Of a stretch of DNA of 64,000 bases, positions 1 through 7,366 are shown in pieces. Below the pieces are notes generated by a model, which had not been told where the DNA came from, made no database searches, and was given only the letters and a program-made list of their open reading frames with translations. How positions within the stretch are numbered: the stretch's first letter is position 1; each line of letters opens with the position of its first letter. The stretch spans positions 54,731 through 118,730 of the forward strand of contig DUMZ01000014.1 of the NCBI GenBank assembly GCA_012839565.1. The letters are read 5' to 3'. A program made the position numbers and the translations under genes. The DNA is from Anaerolineaceae bacterium. GTDB lineage: Bacteria; Chloroflexota; Anaerolineae; Anaerolineales; Anaerolineaceae.

Positions 1-658
1 GATAAATAATAGGGGTTAGATACATCCAGGCTGTGAGTACGATTTGGTACATCTCCATAACATCTGGGAAAAACGCTGCGAGTGAAGAAATTAACAAGCC
101 AAAGCCTAAGGTGAAAAATGCTACAAGAATGATGGCAATTGGTAAAAACAATAAAGCCCAGCTGAATGTAGCTTGGGTGATAAGCATGACAATGATTAAT
201 GGCACGAGCGCGATGACGGTATTTACCAGAGCAGTCCCAACGGCAGAAACGGCAAAAATCGTTCTGGGAACGAATATGCGTTGAAGCAAATTACCACCCC
301 ACACTAATCCGCTCATTGAAGCTGTAGTGCCCTGAGAGAAAAAATTCCAAACCACAAGACCGCTTAAAATATAAACCGGGAAAGGCACCCCAGGCATGCT
401 CGCCCTGAAGATGTTCGAAAAAACAATGGTCATTACCAGCATTGTTCCCAGGGGGTTGAGCATGGTCCAGGCTACACCCAGGAAAGAGCGTTTGTAGCGG
501 GTTAAGATATCGCGTCGAATAAGTTGCGCCAAGAGATGGCGGTAGTTACCGATTTCTTTTAACTCAGCAATGGCAGGCGAAACCCGTTTGCTGGAGTCGT
601 AAAGTGGTTTTGTTTTCTCTGAGACAGTACGTGTGTTCACAACTGAGAATCTTACCAT
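1..658 (-). CDS. ABC-2 type polysaccharide export permease, 3' truncated by window edge
   Basis: Reading the reverse strand from ATG at 658 gives an open frame that runs off the left edge, so about 219 residues are seen. A hydrophilic N-terminus contains ELKEIGNYRHLLAQLIRRDI, followed by LTRYKRSFLGVAWTMLNP, the signature of the TagG/Wzm/RfbA family of O-antigen, teichoic acid and capsule export permeases. At least four membrane segments follow. The family pairs with an ATPase to move lipid-linked polysaccharide across the inner membrane; the ATPase gene would lie beyond the left edge. A second in-frame start (GTG at 640) is possible. The divergent neighbour is a glycosyltransferase, which fits a surface polysaccharide locus. 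Family call is strong; substrate is unknown. Confidence 0.88.
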   Translation of the reverse strand, partial: MVRFSVVNTRTVSEKTKPLYDSSKRVSPAIAELKEIGNYRHLLAQLIRRDILTRYKRSFLGVAWTMLNPLGTMLVMTIVFSNIFRASMPGVPFPVYILSGLVVWNFFSQGTTASMSGLVWGGNLLQRIFVPRTIFAVSAVGTALVNTVIALVPLIIVMLITQATFSWALLFLPIAIILVAFFTLGFGLLISSLAAFFPDVMEMYQIVLTAWMYLTPIIY

Positions 659-745
659 AACTTGCCATCTAAGAGTCATTTTAATGAGCCAGCACCGAAA
701 GCATGAATGATGCCAGCAGTGTTCACGAAAACGGATCTTATGCAC

Positions 746-751
746 TATAAT
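746..751 (+). promoter_or_regulatory. -10 hexamer placed for a leaderless transcript
   Basis: TATAAT ends six bases before the ATG at 758. A TTCACG-like -35 lies 18 bases upstream (722-727). No purine-rich ribosome-binding site separates the hexamer from the start codon, so transcription would begin at or next to the ATG. Confidence 0.55.
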
Positions 752-757
752 TTAACC

Positions 758-1750
758 ATGTCCACGAAAGCAAATCCTATTCAATTCTCCGTGCTTATTC
801 TGCATTGGCGGGCTGAACAATACTTGCAGACCTGCCTTGAGGCCATGGACGCCCAAACGTATAAGGATTTTGAAGTACTTCTTTTGGATAATGGCAACGA
901 GATTCCTCTAGCGCTGGATTTCGCGGATGATTTTGCTGACTTGTCTATTAAAGTCTTGCGGTCGGAAAAGAACTTGGGTTTTGCAGCGGGGAATAATTAC
1001 CTGGCTGGTTTTGCAAGGGGCAGGTATTTGGTTTTGCTCAATGCGGATGCTTTTCCAGATCCAGACTGGCTGGCAAACATCAATGAAGCTTTGCAAGCAA
1101 ATCCAAATCATTTCTTCGCATCGCGATTAATCAAGTATTTGGAACCGGACAAGTTAGATGGTGAGTGGCATGTTTACCATGCCAGCGGACTTGCCTGGCG
1201 GCACAATCATAACCAGGCAATAATCCACGCGAGTGATGAACCCAAAGAGGTTTTTGGCGCTTGTGCTGCGGCGAGCGTCTACCCGCGCGAAGCCTTTGAC
1301 GCGGTCGGTGGGTTTGACGAAGATTTCTTCGCCTACATGGAAGACATTGACCTTGATTTTCGGTTGCAACTCGCGGGATATCCTTGCTTATACCTGCCAA
1401 ATGCTTTTGTAAAGCACGTGGGTTCAGCCAGTACCGCGCCCCGCAGTGATTTCGCGGTTTATCATGGGCATCGCAATTTGCCCTGGGTCTTCATTAAAAA
1501 TATGCCTGGCTGGTTGTTTTGGCTTTTGTTGCCCTTGCATTTTTTGGTAAATCTTGCTTATCTGCTTTTGGCGCCATTCATCGGCAAAGCTAAAGTCATG
1601 GCCAGAGCAAAATGGGATTCACTTAAAGGGCTTAAAAAAATCATCGCTAAACGTCGGCTCGTTCAAAAAAACCGCAAAGCCAGTGTTATACACATCGCCA
1701 AACTGCTTAATTGGAATGTTTTCGCGCCATTTATCAAGCGCAAATTCTAA
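758..1750 (+). CDS. family 2 glycosyltransferase (rhamnosyltransferase-like)
   Basis: 330 residues from ATG 758. It opens with the GT-A nucleotide-sugar fold (SVLILHWRAEQYLQTCLEAM), then the KNLGFAAGNN motif, the metal-site region LVLLNADAFPDPDW, and the acceptor-side motif GGFDEDFFAYMEDIDLDFRL. These are typical of the WbbL/rhamnosyltransferase subgroup of GT2. A hydrophobic stretch near residues 245-275 (WLFWLLLPLHFLVNLAYLLL) probably anchors it to the membrane. It likely adds a sugar to a lipid-linked glycan, in keeping with the divergent polysaccharide exporter. An upstream in-frame ATG at 707 would add 17 poorly conserved-looking residues; 758 is preferred because a TATAAT sits immediately before it. 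Donor and acceptor cannot be read from sequence. Confidence 0.9.
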   Translation: MSTKANPIQFSVLILHWRAEQYLQTCLEAMDAQTYKDFEVLLLDNGNEIPLALDFADDFADLSIKVLRSEKNLGFAAGNNYLAGFARGRYLVLLNADAFPDPDWLANINEALQANPNHFFASRLIKYLEPDKLDGEWHVYHASGLAWRHNHNQAIIHASDEPKEVFGACAAASVYPREAFDAVGGFDEDFFAYMEDIDLDFRLQLAGYPCLYLPNAFVKHVGSASTAPRSDFAVYHGHRNLPWVFIKNMPGWLFWLLLPLHFLVNLAYLLLAPFIGKAKVMARAKWDSLKGLKKIIAKRRLVQKNRKASVIHIAKLLNWNVFAPFIKRKF

Positions 1751-1813
1751 CTCTACGCTAACTGGAATAAGCCTGTATTCTTTTGGTAAAATGAATGACT
1801 GAAAGGAAAGAAT

Positions 1814-3052
1814 ATGGCAAGAGACATTCTATCTGCGCGGCAAGATTTTCCTATCCTTGATATACAGGTTAACGAACGCCCACTGGTCTATCTTGATAAT
1901 GCCGCGACAACCCAAAAACCGCAGGTGGTGATTGATACCCTTCGCGATTATTATACGCGCTACAATGCGAATATCCACCGTGGAAATTACGCCATCGCCT
2001 ACGAAGCTACCGAAGCTTACGAAAAAGCACGCGCAAAGGTCGCGAGCTATATCAACGCTGAACATAAGCACGAGATTATCTTCACGCGTGGCACGACGGA
2101 ATCAATTAATTTGGTGGCATATAGTTTTGGCGAGCGTTTCGTGGGCGAAGGCGATGAAATCATCGTCACTCAACTGGAACATCACAGTAACTATGTGCCC
2201 TGGAAATTACTCTGCGAACGAAAAAAGGCGAAATTCCAGGTTGTTCCTTTCGATGAAAATGGCGATTTAGACCTTGAGGTTTACAAAAGCCTGCTTAATG
2301 AAAAAACACGTGTGGTAGCGGTGAACCATGTTTCCAACTCGTTGGGAACCATTAATCCTGTAAAAGAAATTATTCAATTAGCCCATGACGCCGGCGCGGT
2401 CGTGTTGGTGGACGCGGCGCAGGCTGTGCAACATATCGAGCATGATGTGCAGGCGCTGGATGCGGATTTCTATGCTTTTTCGGGTCACAAAATGTATGGC
2501 CCGATGGGCGTTGGCGTGCTTTATGGCAAAGAAAAATGGCTTGATGCCATGCCACCTTTTCTCTCGGGTGGCGAGATGATCAGTAATGTCACACCTGAAA
2601 AGATTAGCTTTAACGTTTTGCCTTACAAATTCGAAGCTGGCACGCCAAACGTGCCTGGCCCGATTGGTCTTGCAGCTGCGATTGACTATCTTCAGGAATT
2701 TGATGAGCAGGAATTGCGCGCCTATGAAGATACCTTGTTGAACTATGGCATCGGAAAACTGAAAGAAATCCCCGGCTTGACGCTATATGGCAACCCCAAA
2801 CAGCGCAGCAGCATTTTGCCTTTCAACATTGAAGGTATCCAGCATTTCGATTTGGGTGTTTTATTTGACGCGCGCGGTGTCGCGGTGCGTACCGGGCAGC
2901 ATTGCACCCAACCGATAATGGACGCGCTGAAGGTCCCGGGCTTTGTGCGTGCATCGCTGGCGCTTTACAGCAATCGCGATGATATTGACGCGCTGGTGGA
3001 GAGCATCCAAAGGGCTATAAAAATGCTAAAAGGAGCAAAAAAGCATGGATAA
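1814..3052 (+). CDS. sufS: cysteine desulfurase, SufS type
   Basis: 412 residues, the usual length for SufS (group II NifS-like). It removes sulfur from L-cysteine as an enzyme persulfide for Fe-S cluster assembly, using PLP. The PLP lysine lies in FSGHKMYGPMG and the catalytic Cys364 in RTGQHCTQP, the short active-site loop of the SufS group. The start has a good ribosome-binding site (AAAGGAAAG), and an extended -10 (TGG-TAAAAT, about 1784-1792) lies just upstream. The last codons overlap sufE, so the two are translationally coupled. No sufBCD genes are present in the window; they must be elsewhere or replaced by another scaffold. Confidence 0.95.
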   Translation: MARDILSARQDFPILDIQVNERPLVYLDNAATTQKPQVVIDTLRDYYTRYNANIHRGNYAIAYEATEAYEKARAKVASYINAEHKHEIIFTRGTTESINLVAYSFGERFVGEGDEIIVTQLEHHSNYVPWKLLCERKKAKFQVVPFDENGDLDLEVYKSLLNEKTRVVAVNHVSNSLGTINPVKEIIQLAHDAGAVVLVDAAQAVQHIEHDVQALDADFYAFSGHKMYGPMGVGVLYGKEKWLDAMPPFLSGGEMISNVTPEKISFNVLPYKFEAGTPNVPGPIGLAAAIDYLQEFDEQELRAYEDTLLNYGIGKLKEIPGLTLYGNPKQRSSILPFNIEGIQHFDLGVLFDARGVAVRTGQHCTQPIMDALKVPGFVRASLALYSNRDDIDALVESIQRAIKMLKGAKKHG

Positions 3053-3455
3053 ACGCAGAGCGCAATTGCTGGAAGACTTTGATCTGCTTGAAAACTGGGA
3101 AGAGAAATACGATTATCTCATCGAGCTTGGTTTTGACCTGGCTGAAATGCCCCAGGTTTTAAAAACCGAAGAAAACCTGGTCAAAGGTTGCCAGAGCAGT
3201 GTGTGGTTTGATATCCGCTGTGAGAATGGCAAAATTAATTTTGACGCGGACAGTGACTCCCTGATTGTCAAAGGCATCGTGGCAATTGTTGATTATCTTT
3301 ACAACGGTCAATCTGCAGAAGATGTGCTTAAAGCCGATTTGAGCATCTTTGAGGAGCTTGGTCTTTGGCAGCATCTTTCTTCGCAACGCGGGAACGGATT
3401 AATGGCCATGCTTGCGCATCTTAAAAAAGCCGCAACGGATTGCTTAAGCCAGTAG
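3045..3455 (+). CDS. sufE: SufE sulfur acceptor
   Basis: 136 residues, full length for SufE/CsdE. SufE takes the persulfide from SufS and passes it to the Fe-S scaffold. The conserved cysteine is Cys49 in LVKGCQSSVWF. The start overlaps the sufS stop by eight bases, which confirms the operon and the functional pair. The C-terminal half is a normal SufE fold with FEELGLWQHLSSQRGNGLMAML. Nothing unusual was noted. Confidence 0.95.
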   Translation: MDKRRAQLLEDFDLLENWEEKYDYLIELGFDLAEMPQVLKTEENLVKGCQSSVWFDIRCENGKINFDADSDSLIVKGIVAIVDYLYNGQSAEDVLKADLSIFEELGLWQHLSSQRGNGLMAMLAHLKKAATDCLSQ

Positions 3456-3495
3456 CACATTTGGGGCAGAAAATCGCAGGAACATTAAATCGGTT

Positions 3496-3501
3496 TATAA
3501 T
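3496..3501 (+). promoter_or_regulatory. -10 hexamer placed for a leaderless transcript
   Basis: TATAAT ends seven bases before the ATG at 3509, with no ribosome-binding site between. The -35 region is poor. This is the second case of this layout in the window. Confidence 0.45.
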
Positions 3502-3508
3502 ATCAATC

Positions 3509-4060
3509 ATGAAAGCAAGTAAAGTTTTAGTTTTCATCTTGTGTGTGGCGTTTGTGCTTGGCGTTTTCCTTTGGCAAACCGGTTTGCCAGTGAGTGGCGC
3601 ATCAAATGAACTCCCTATGGCACAGATTATCACATCAACCCCCTTGCCAGATGGGTCTATTTATCATATCCCTGTTGAAGGCGATACGCTTTGGGCAATC
3701 TCTGAGGCTTATGGCGTTTCGATGCGGGATATCAATATTCTCAATGGCAACAGTCCCGAGGCGAACGAGATTTACATCGGTCAGCGTATACTTATCAGAC
3801 GTGGCGAGCCGATGACGGCTACCCCCGAAGCCTCACCGACCGCGATGCCGGTCACGCCATCGCCAACCGTCTTCAAACCGTCACGCACACCTATCCCAAG
3901 TGCCACCGCAATCCCCAGCCCAACTGCTACCCAGCCACCCAGCAGGGTTCAAGTTATTTTTGGCGACAGTCAACGTGTGGGTTGGACCATCACGACAATC
4001 AGCCTGGTGGGCATCGCGCTGGTTGTTTTCTTTGGCTTTATCTACAAGCCCAAACCGTAA
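3509..4060 (+). CDS. secreted/membrane LysM-domain protein with Pro/Thr linker
   Basis: 183 residues. An N-terminal membrane segment or uncleaved signal (KVLVFILCVAFVLGVFLW) is followed by one LysM module at about residues 52-97 (YHIPVEGDTLWAISEAYGV...NEIYIGQRILI). A 50-residue Thr/Pro/Ser-rich linker and a C-terminal membrane helix (TTISLVGIALVVFFGFIY) complete it. LysM binds peptidoglycan N-acetylglucosamine, so the protein probably tethers to the wall on the outer face. No catalytic domain is present. The start at 3509 is chosen over an in-frame start at 3440, which would add residues overlapping sufE and lies before the TATAAT. Confidence 0.85.
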   Translation: MKASKVLVFILCVAFVLGVFLWQTGLPVSGASNELPMAQIITSTPLPDGSIYHIPVEGDTLWAISEAYGVSMRDINILNGNSPEANEIYIGQRILIRRGEPMTATPEASPTAMPVTPSPTVFKPSRTPIPSATAIPSPTATQPPSRVQVIFGDSQRVGWTITTISLVGIALVVFFGFIYKPKP

Positions 4061-4085
4061 TTCTGATTTACACTTTTGGTGAACT

Positions 4086-4649
4086 ATGAGCAATAATAAA
4101 ACCCCTGTGCATGCCATCGCGTTTGATTTTGTGGGTGTGCTTTTTGATTTCCGTGCTGGTGATTACACACCCCGCCAACTGGCCATCGCGAGCGATTTCG
4201 GGCGCTTTGTCACCGATGAAGAACACATCGCCTACTATTCAAAAAAATATACCACTCCACCCGATAAGATTGTGGAAGAATTGCGCTATATTTGCAGTCA
4301 CGCTTATAAAATACGCGAACCGGATATTTTGGAGAAAATTCCCTGTTTCAAATTCGCCGCAGCCAGCAATCACCTTTCCTTTGCCATGGACTGGTTCCGC
4401 ACACAACCCATTTCGGAGCAGTTCGAAGTCTTTTTCGCTTCTGGTTCACTCGGTTTGGCAAAACCCGACCCGCGCTTTTTCCGTGCTTTGTGTGAAGCCC
4501 TGGACGAGAAGCCCGAAAATGTACTCTTTGTCGATGACACCTTGCGACATATCCTGGCGGCTAAAGACTGTGGCTTGCAAGCCTTGCATTTCGATTCCAA
4601 GAAGGTACTTTCAGAAGAAATAAACCGATATTTGGCAGACCATGATTGA
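4086..4649 (+). CDS. HAD-superfamily hydrolase, subfamily IA
   Basis: 187 residues. Motif I is AFDFVGVLFDF, with the nucleophilic aspartate but not the usual second aspartate, as in the 'FDFGGVL' subgroup. Motif III lysine is in GLAKPDPRFF, and motif IV is FVDDTLRHILAAKDCGL. The family includes phosphatases and haloacid dehalogenases; the substrate cannot be told. The stop overlaps the next gene by eight bases, so it is co-translated with the acetyltransferase. No clear ribosome-binding site precedes the ATG. Confidence 0.85.
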   Translation: MSNNKTPVHAIAFDFVGVLFDFRAGDYTPRQLAIASDFGRFVTDEEHIAYYSKKYTTPPDKIVEELRYICSHAYKIREPDILEKIPCFKFAAASNHLSFAMDWFRTQPISEQFEVFFASGSLGLAKPDPRFFRALCEALDEKPENVLFVDDTLRHILAAKDCGLQALHFDSKKVLSEEINRYLADHD

Positions 4650-5223
4650 AGACGTCAAAATCGTTGAACTTGATAAAAGCTGGAAAGAACGGGTGTTTGT
4701 GTATCGCTACACCACGTCTTTTTATTATGATCTTGAGCTTATGGACAAGGCGGATGGCAACTTTTGTTTTTGTTTGACAAAGAAAGCCTTTGAAAGGCCC
4801 GTCGAAAAACAGTTTGAAGGCTCACTTCTCTCTGACTGGTTGTTTGAGCCTGTGGCATACGGCGCGTTTGACGGGAAGACTCTGCTTGGCGTTATGTGTG
4901 TTAGCGTGGAAGACTGGAACAACCGTCTGCGTGTAGCCGAGTTGTGGGTTGGTGAACCCTTCCGTCATCAAGGTGTAGGGAAAAAGCTGATGGCAAAAGC
5001 TATCGATTACGCGCGTTCAAAAAACCTGCGGGGTCTTGTGTTGGAAACGCAAAGCTGTAACGAACCCGCAATCCGTTTTTATCAATCCTGTGGTTTACGC
5101 TTTATCGGGCTTGATGCCACCCACTATTCCAATGACGACATTCTCAAGCGCGAAGTTCGCTTAGAGATGGGGCTCGATTTGCCCAATCTTGAGCTTGACG
5201 AACAGCAAGGGGCTGATGGCTGA
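4642..5223 (+). CDS. GNAT-family N-acetyltransferase
   Basis: 193 residues. The acetyl-CoA binding motif A is VAELWVGEPFRHQGVGKKLMAKAIDYARSKN at about residues 92-122 (read here in parts), followed by the motif B region LVLETQSCNEPAIRFYQSCGL. This is a typical RimI-like GNAT layout. Its 3' end overlaps the convergent PAP2 gene by 63 bases, an unusual coding-coding antisense overlap. Substrate unknown. Confidence 0.88.
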   Translation: MIEDVKIVELDKSWKERVFVYRYTTSFYYDLELMDKADGNFCFCLTKKAFERPVEKQFEGSLLSDWLFEPVAYGAFDGKTLLGVMCVSVEDWNNRLRVAELWVGEPFRHQGVGKKLMAKAIDYARSKNLRGLVLETQSCNEPAIRFYQSCGLRFIGLDATHYSNDDILKREVRLEMGLDLPNLELDEQQGADG

Positions 5224-6150
5224 AATCCATAAGCCAATCAGGAAATAGCGGAAATAACGCAAAACATCACTAATCCAGCCCAAATCTTTCGGGAACAGCT
5301 TGCCTAAGCCCAAATAGAGCGCGACAATACCTGCCAAGCCGAGAAGGTAGCGTAAAAGCTTATGCCAGCTGCCTTGTTCGCTCTTCAAGACGCCATGTTT
5401 GGCGCGCAGCCAGGCGAAACCGCCCAACATACCAAACCAAACACCAGCTGAAGTCAATGCGCCCTTGAGAGACATCGGGTTGACCACTTCGCCATCTTTT
5501 GAGGCACGCGCTGCCCATTCAGCAGGCATCTGCCATTCGCCACCCAGGTTTTTAGCCAGGATTGCCAGCGCGACAAATACCAAAGAGCTGATAAAAGCCA
5601 AAATGACTTGTTGCTTCCAGTCAAGTTTAGCAAGCCATGCGCCAATCTTGCGCCATGTCAGCGCGAAAAGCAAAAGCAATAAGCCACCTAAAATGAGGCC
5701 CAGGATGACGTCGGAAAGGAAGTGTACCCCCATCACCAGCCGTGAAAATGAAATGAGCACGATAAGGGCGATACAGCTAATCGTTGCCCATTTATTCTTG
5801 GCTTCAACGGCTGCCCAACCCCAAACCGATATGGAATTCATGGCGTGGCCAGATGGGATGCCAAACGATGTTTCATGCACAACTGGTGTGACCTTGTCGC
5901 TAATCCAGGATGGGCGCGGTCCGCGTAAAGCGAGTTTGAAGATGCTGTTCACGCCACCACTTAATAGTAACATGACGCCGATACGTAAGCCCGACCAGGC
6001 ACTCACGCACCAGTAAATGGCAGGCATAAAAAGAATGTAGAAAAGTTCATCACCTAAAAAGGTGATAGCTTGCATGATGGTTTGCAAAACTGGTCCACCG
6101 GCTTGCAAAAAGGTATTAACAACAATTTCAAGTTCTCTGATAGCGTCCAT
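5161..6150 (-). CDS. PAP2-family membrane phosphatase
   Basis: 329 residues with about eight or nine membrane segments. All three phosphatase signature blocks are intact: K72 through RP79-80 in FKLALRGPRP, PSGH at 99-102, and SRLVMGVHFLSD at 136-147. The family removes phosphate from lipid phosphates such as phosphatidate or undecaprenyl pyrophosphate on the outer face of the membrane. The start has a GGAGAA ribosome-binding site. The protein is longer than a minimal PAP2 enzyme because of extra C-terminal membrane helices. Its 3' end overlaps the GNAT gene on the other strand. A role in recycling the lipid carrier for the nearby polysaccharide genes is possible but unproven. Confidence 0.9.
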   Translation of the reverse strand: MDAIRELEIVVNTFLQAGGPVLQTIMQAITFLGDELFYILFMPAIYWCVSAWSGLRIGVMLLLSGGVNSIFKLALRGPRPSWISDKVTPVVHETSFGIPSGHAMNSISVWGWAAVEAKNKWATISCIALIVLISFSRLVMGVHFLSDVILGLILGGLLLLLFALTWRKIGAWLAKLDWKQQVILAFISSLVFVALAILAKNLGGEWQMPAEWAARASKDGEVVNPMSLKGALTSAGVWFGMLGGFAWLRAKHGVLKSEQGSWHKLLRYLLGLAGIVALYLGLGKLFPKDLGWISDVLRYFRYFLIGLWISAISPLLFVKLKIGQIEPHL

Positions 6151-6320
6151 AAGTTCTCCAAATTATCTTAAAAAGGTTCGTGCATTTAACTTGTCGCTAA
6201 ACCACATAGGGTCAAGCTATTAAAAATAATAACACTTGATATCAGCTTAAGTCTCAATTCGCCAAAAGCATGGTCATGAACCCCCAAAGATGCTTTTTGA
6301 CATAATTGTAAATTACCAGA

Positions 6321-6572
6321 TTAAAACTCGGGATGTTCGCCCGGGACGACCATCTTTTCAAGAAGAATTTCAAATGCCATTGTGTGGGCGCAAACGCCGT
6401 AATTGCTAAAATAATGGCAATCGCAGTCCCATTTTCCGTCGTTATAACGCACGGTTTTGTCGCTGTTATTGCCTTCAATAAGGGCTTCAAAACTATGAAA
6501 TTTTATACGTTCGCGTTCCTCGGCATAACGTTTTGCTTTGTCGATTTTTCCGTACATGCTGCTGTCCATCAT
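6321..6572 (-). CDS. small SWIM zinc-finger protein
   Basis: 83 residues. The core is KWDCDCHYFSNYGVCAHTMAFE, which fits the SWIM pattern CxCx(n)CxH. SWIM modules bind DNA or proteins and are usually part of larger ATPases or accompany them; here it stands alone. The ribosome-binding site is weak. An overlapping reverse-strand frame at 6254-6490 is a shadow. The gene is isolated, with no co-directional partner nearby. Confidence 0.6.
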   Translation of the reverse strand: MMDSSMYGKIDKAKRYAEERERIKFHSFEALIEGNNSDKTVRYNDGKWDCDCHYFSNYGVCAHTMAFEILLEKMVVPGEHPEF

Positions 6573-6609
6573 CTTAAAACTCGCTTTCTATGCTTATATT
6601 TTAGGATTT

Positions 6610-6641
6610 AAAAAAACACGCGCCAAGAAAAAGGCGTGTGT
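6610..6641 (-). terminator. intrinsic terminator after the gtrA operon
   Basis: On the reverse strand, a nine-base stem (6633-6641 with 6616-6624, one mismatch) encloses a T-rich loop and is followed by seven Ts. It lies about 190 bases downstream of the GtrA stop and before the SWIM gene. Confidence 0.6.
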
Positions 6642-6829
6642 CTTACGGTGCTTTTACAAGCAGGGTATTCGCTTTCATAGGTATTAGGCTAACTCCTGCG
6701 TCATATTTCTATTATACCGCAAAGTTATTTAACCCGTTTAAAATAAACTCTTCACATCTAATTCCTGGATCTTGAAAAAGTAATTTCAAGAAGAAACTGA
6801 TGGGAGATCGGCTTTCTACTATCGATTTA

Positions 6830-7351
6830 TTAATCAGTCTCGTTATTTGTTTCCTGCTTTTTCTTTGCCAGGGCGTTTGTGTTCTCGCTGCCCCTGAAAA
6901 CGATAAACTTCCACCACAAAAATTCGCCGACAAAGTTTAGAACCATGGTGCTGCCCTTAATGATGTACTCGTTAACACCAGCCCCGTCAGCTAATTTACC
7001 AAGCCAGGCTGTAAGCGGAATAAAGAACGCGTAGAAAAGCCCAACCTTCAGCATAGCGATGGGAACGTTGTTGGCTGATTTGAAAGTGTAGCGTCGGTTG
7101 AGAGTAAAGTTCCAGAGCACTGAGAGCACGACAGAAATCACATGCTTGATATCATAGGGCAGAGTGGTCAGTCTTTCCAAAATGATAAACGATACCGCCT
7201 CAATCCCCGCGGCGGAAATAGAGAGCAGGGTAAACTTGATGGCTTGTATCAATGATTCACGGGACTTTAAGGGCGCATCCTGAGAGCCTGGTGTCTCTTG
7301 GTTTGCCTTCGTTGATTGCGTTTCGGAAATATTTTGGTTTTCTGTGGACAT
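6830..7351 (-). CDS. GtrA-family membrane protein
   Basis: 173 residues. About 50 hydrophilic residues are followed by four membrane segments, beginning SLIQAIKFTLLSISAAGIEAVSFIIL and including VISVVLSVLWNFTLNRRYTFKS. The NFxxNRxxTF motif is diagnostic of GtrA/DPMS proteins. Members are thought to flip or help transfer polyprenyl-linked sugars. It follows the FGGY kinase by 15 bases on the same strand and probably shares its transcript. Its link to sugar catabolism is unclear. Confidence 0.88.
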   Translation of the reverse strand: MSTENQNISETQSTKANQETPGSQDAPLKSRESLIQAIKFTLLSISAAGIEAVSFIILERLTTLPYDIKHVISVVLSVLWNFTLNRRYTFKSANNVPIAMLKVGLFYAFFIPLTAWLGKLADGAGVNEYIIKGSTMVLNFVGEFLWWKFIVFRGSENTNALAKKKQETNNETD

Positions 7352-7366
7352 AGCAAAATCCTTTTG

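Noticed and set aside
33..284. A forward-strand open frame of 83 codons
   Set aside because: It is antisense to a clear ABC-2 permease on the reverse strand and has no recognisable features.
5399..6016. A 205-codon forward frame across the PAP2 gene
   Set aside because: The reverse strand has all three PAP2 signature motifs, so this frame is a shadow.
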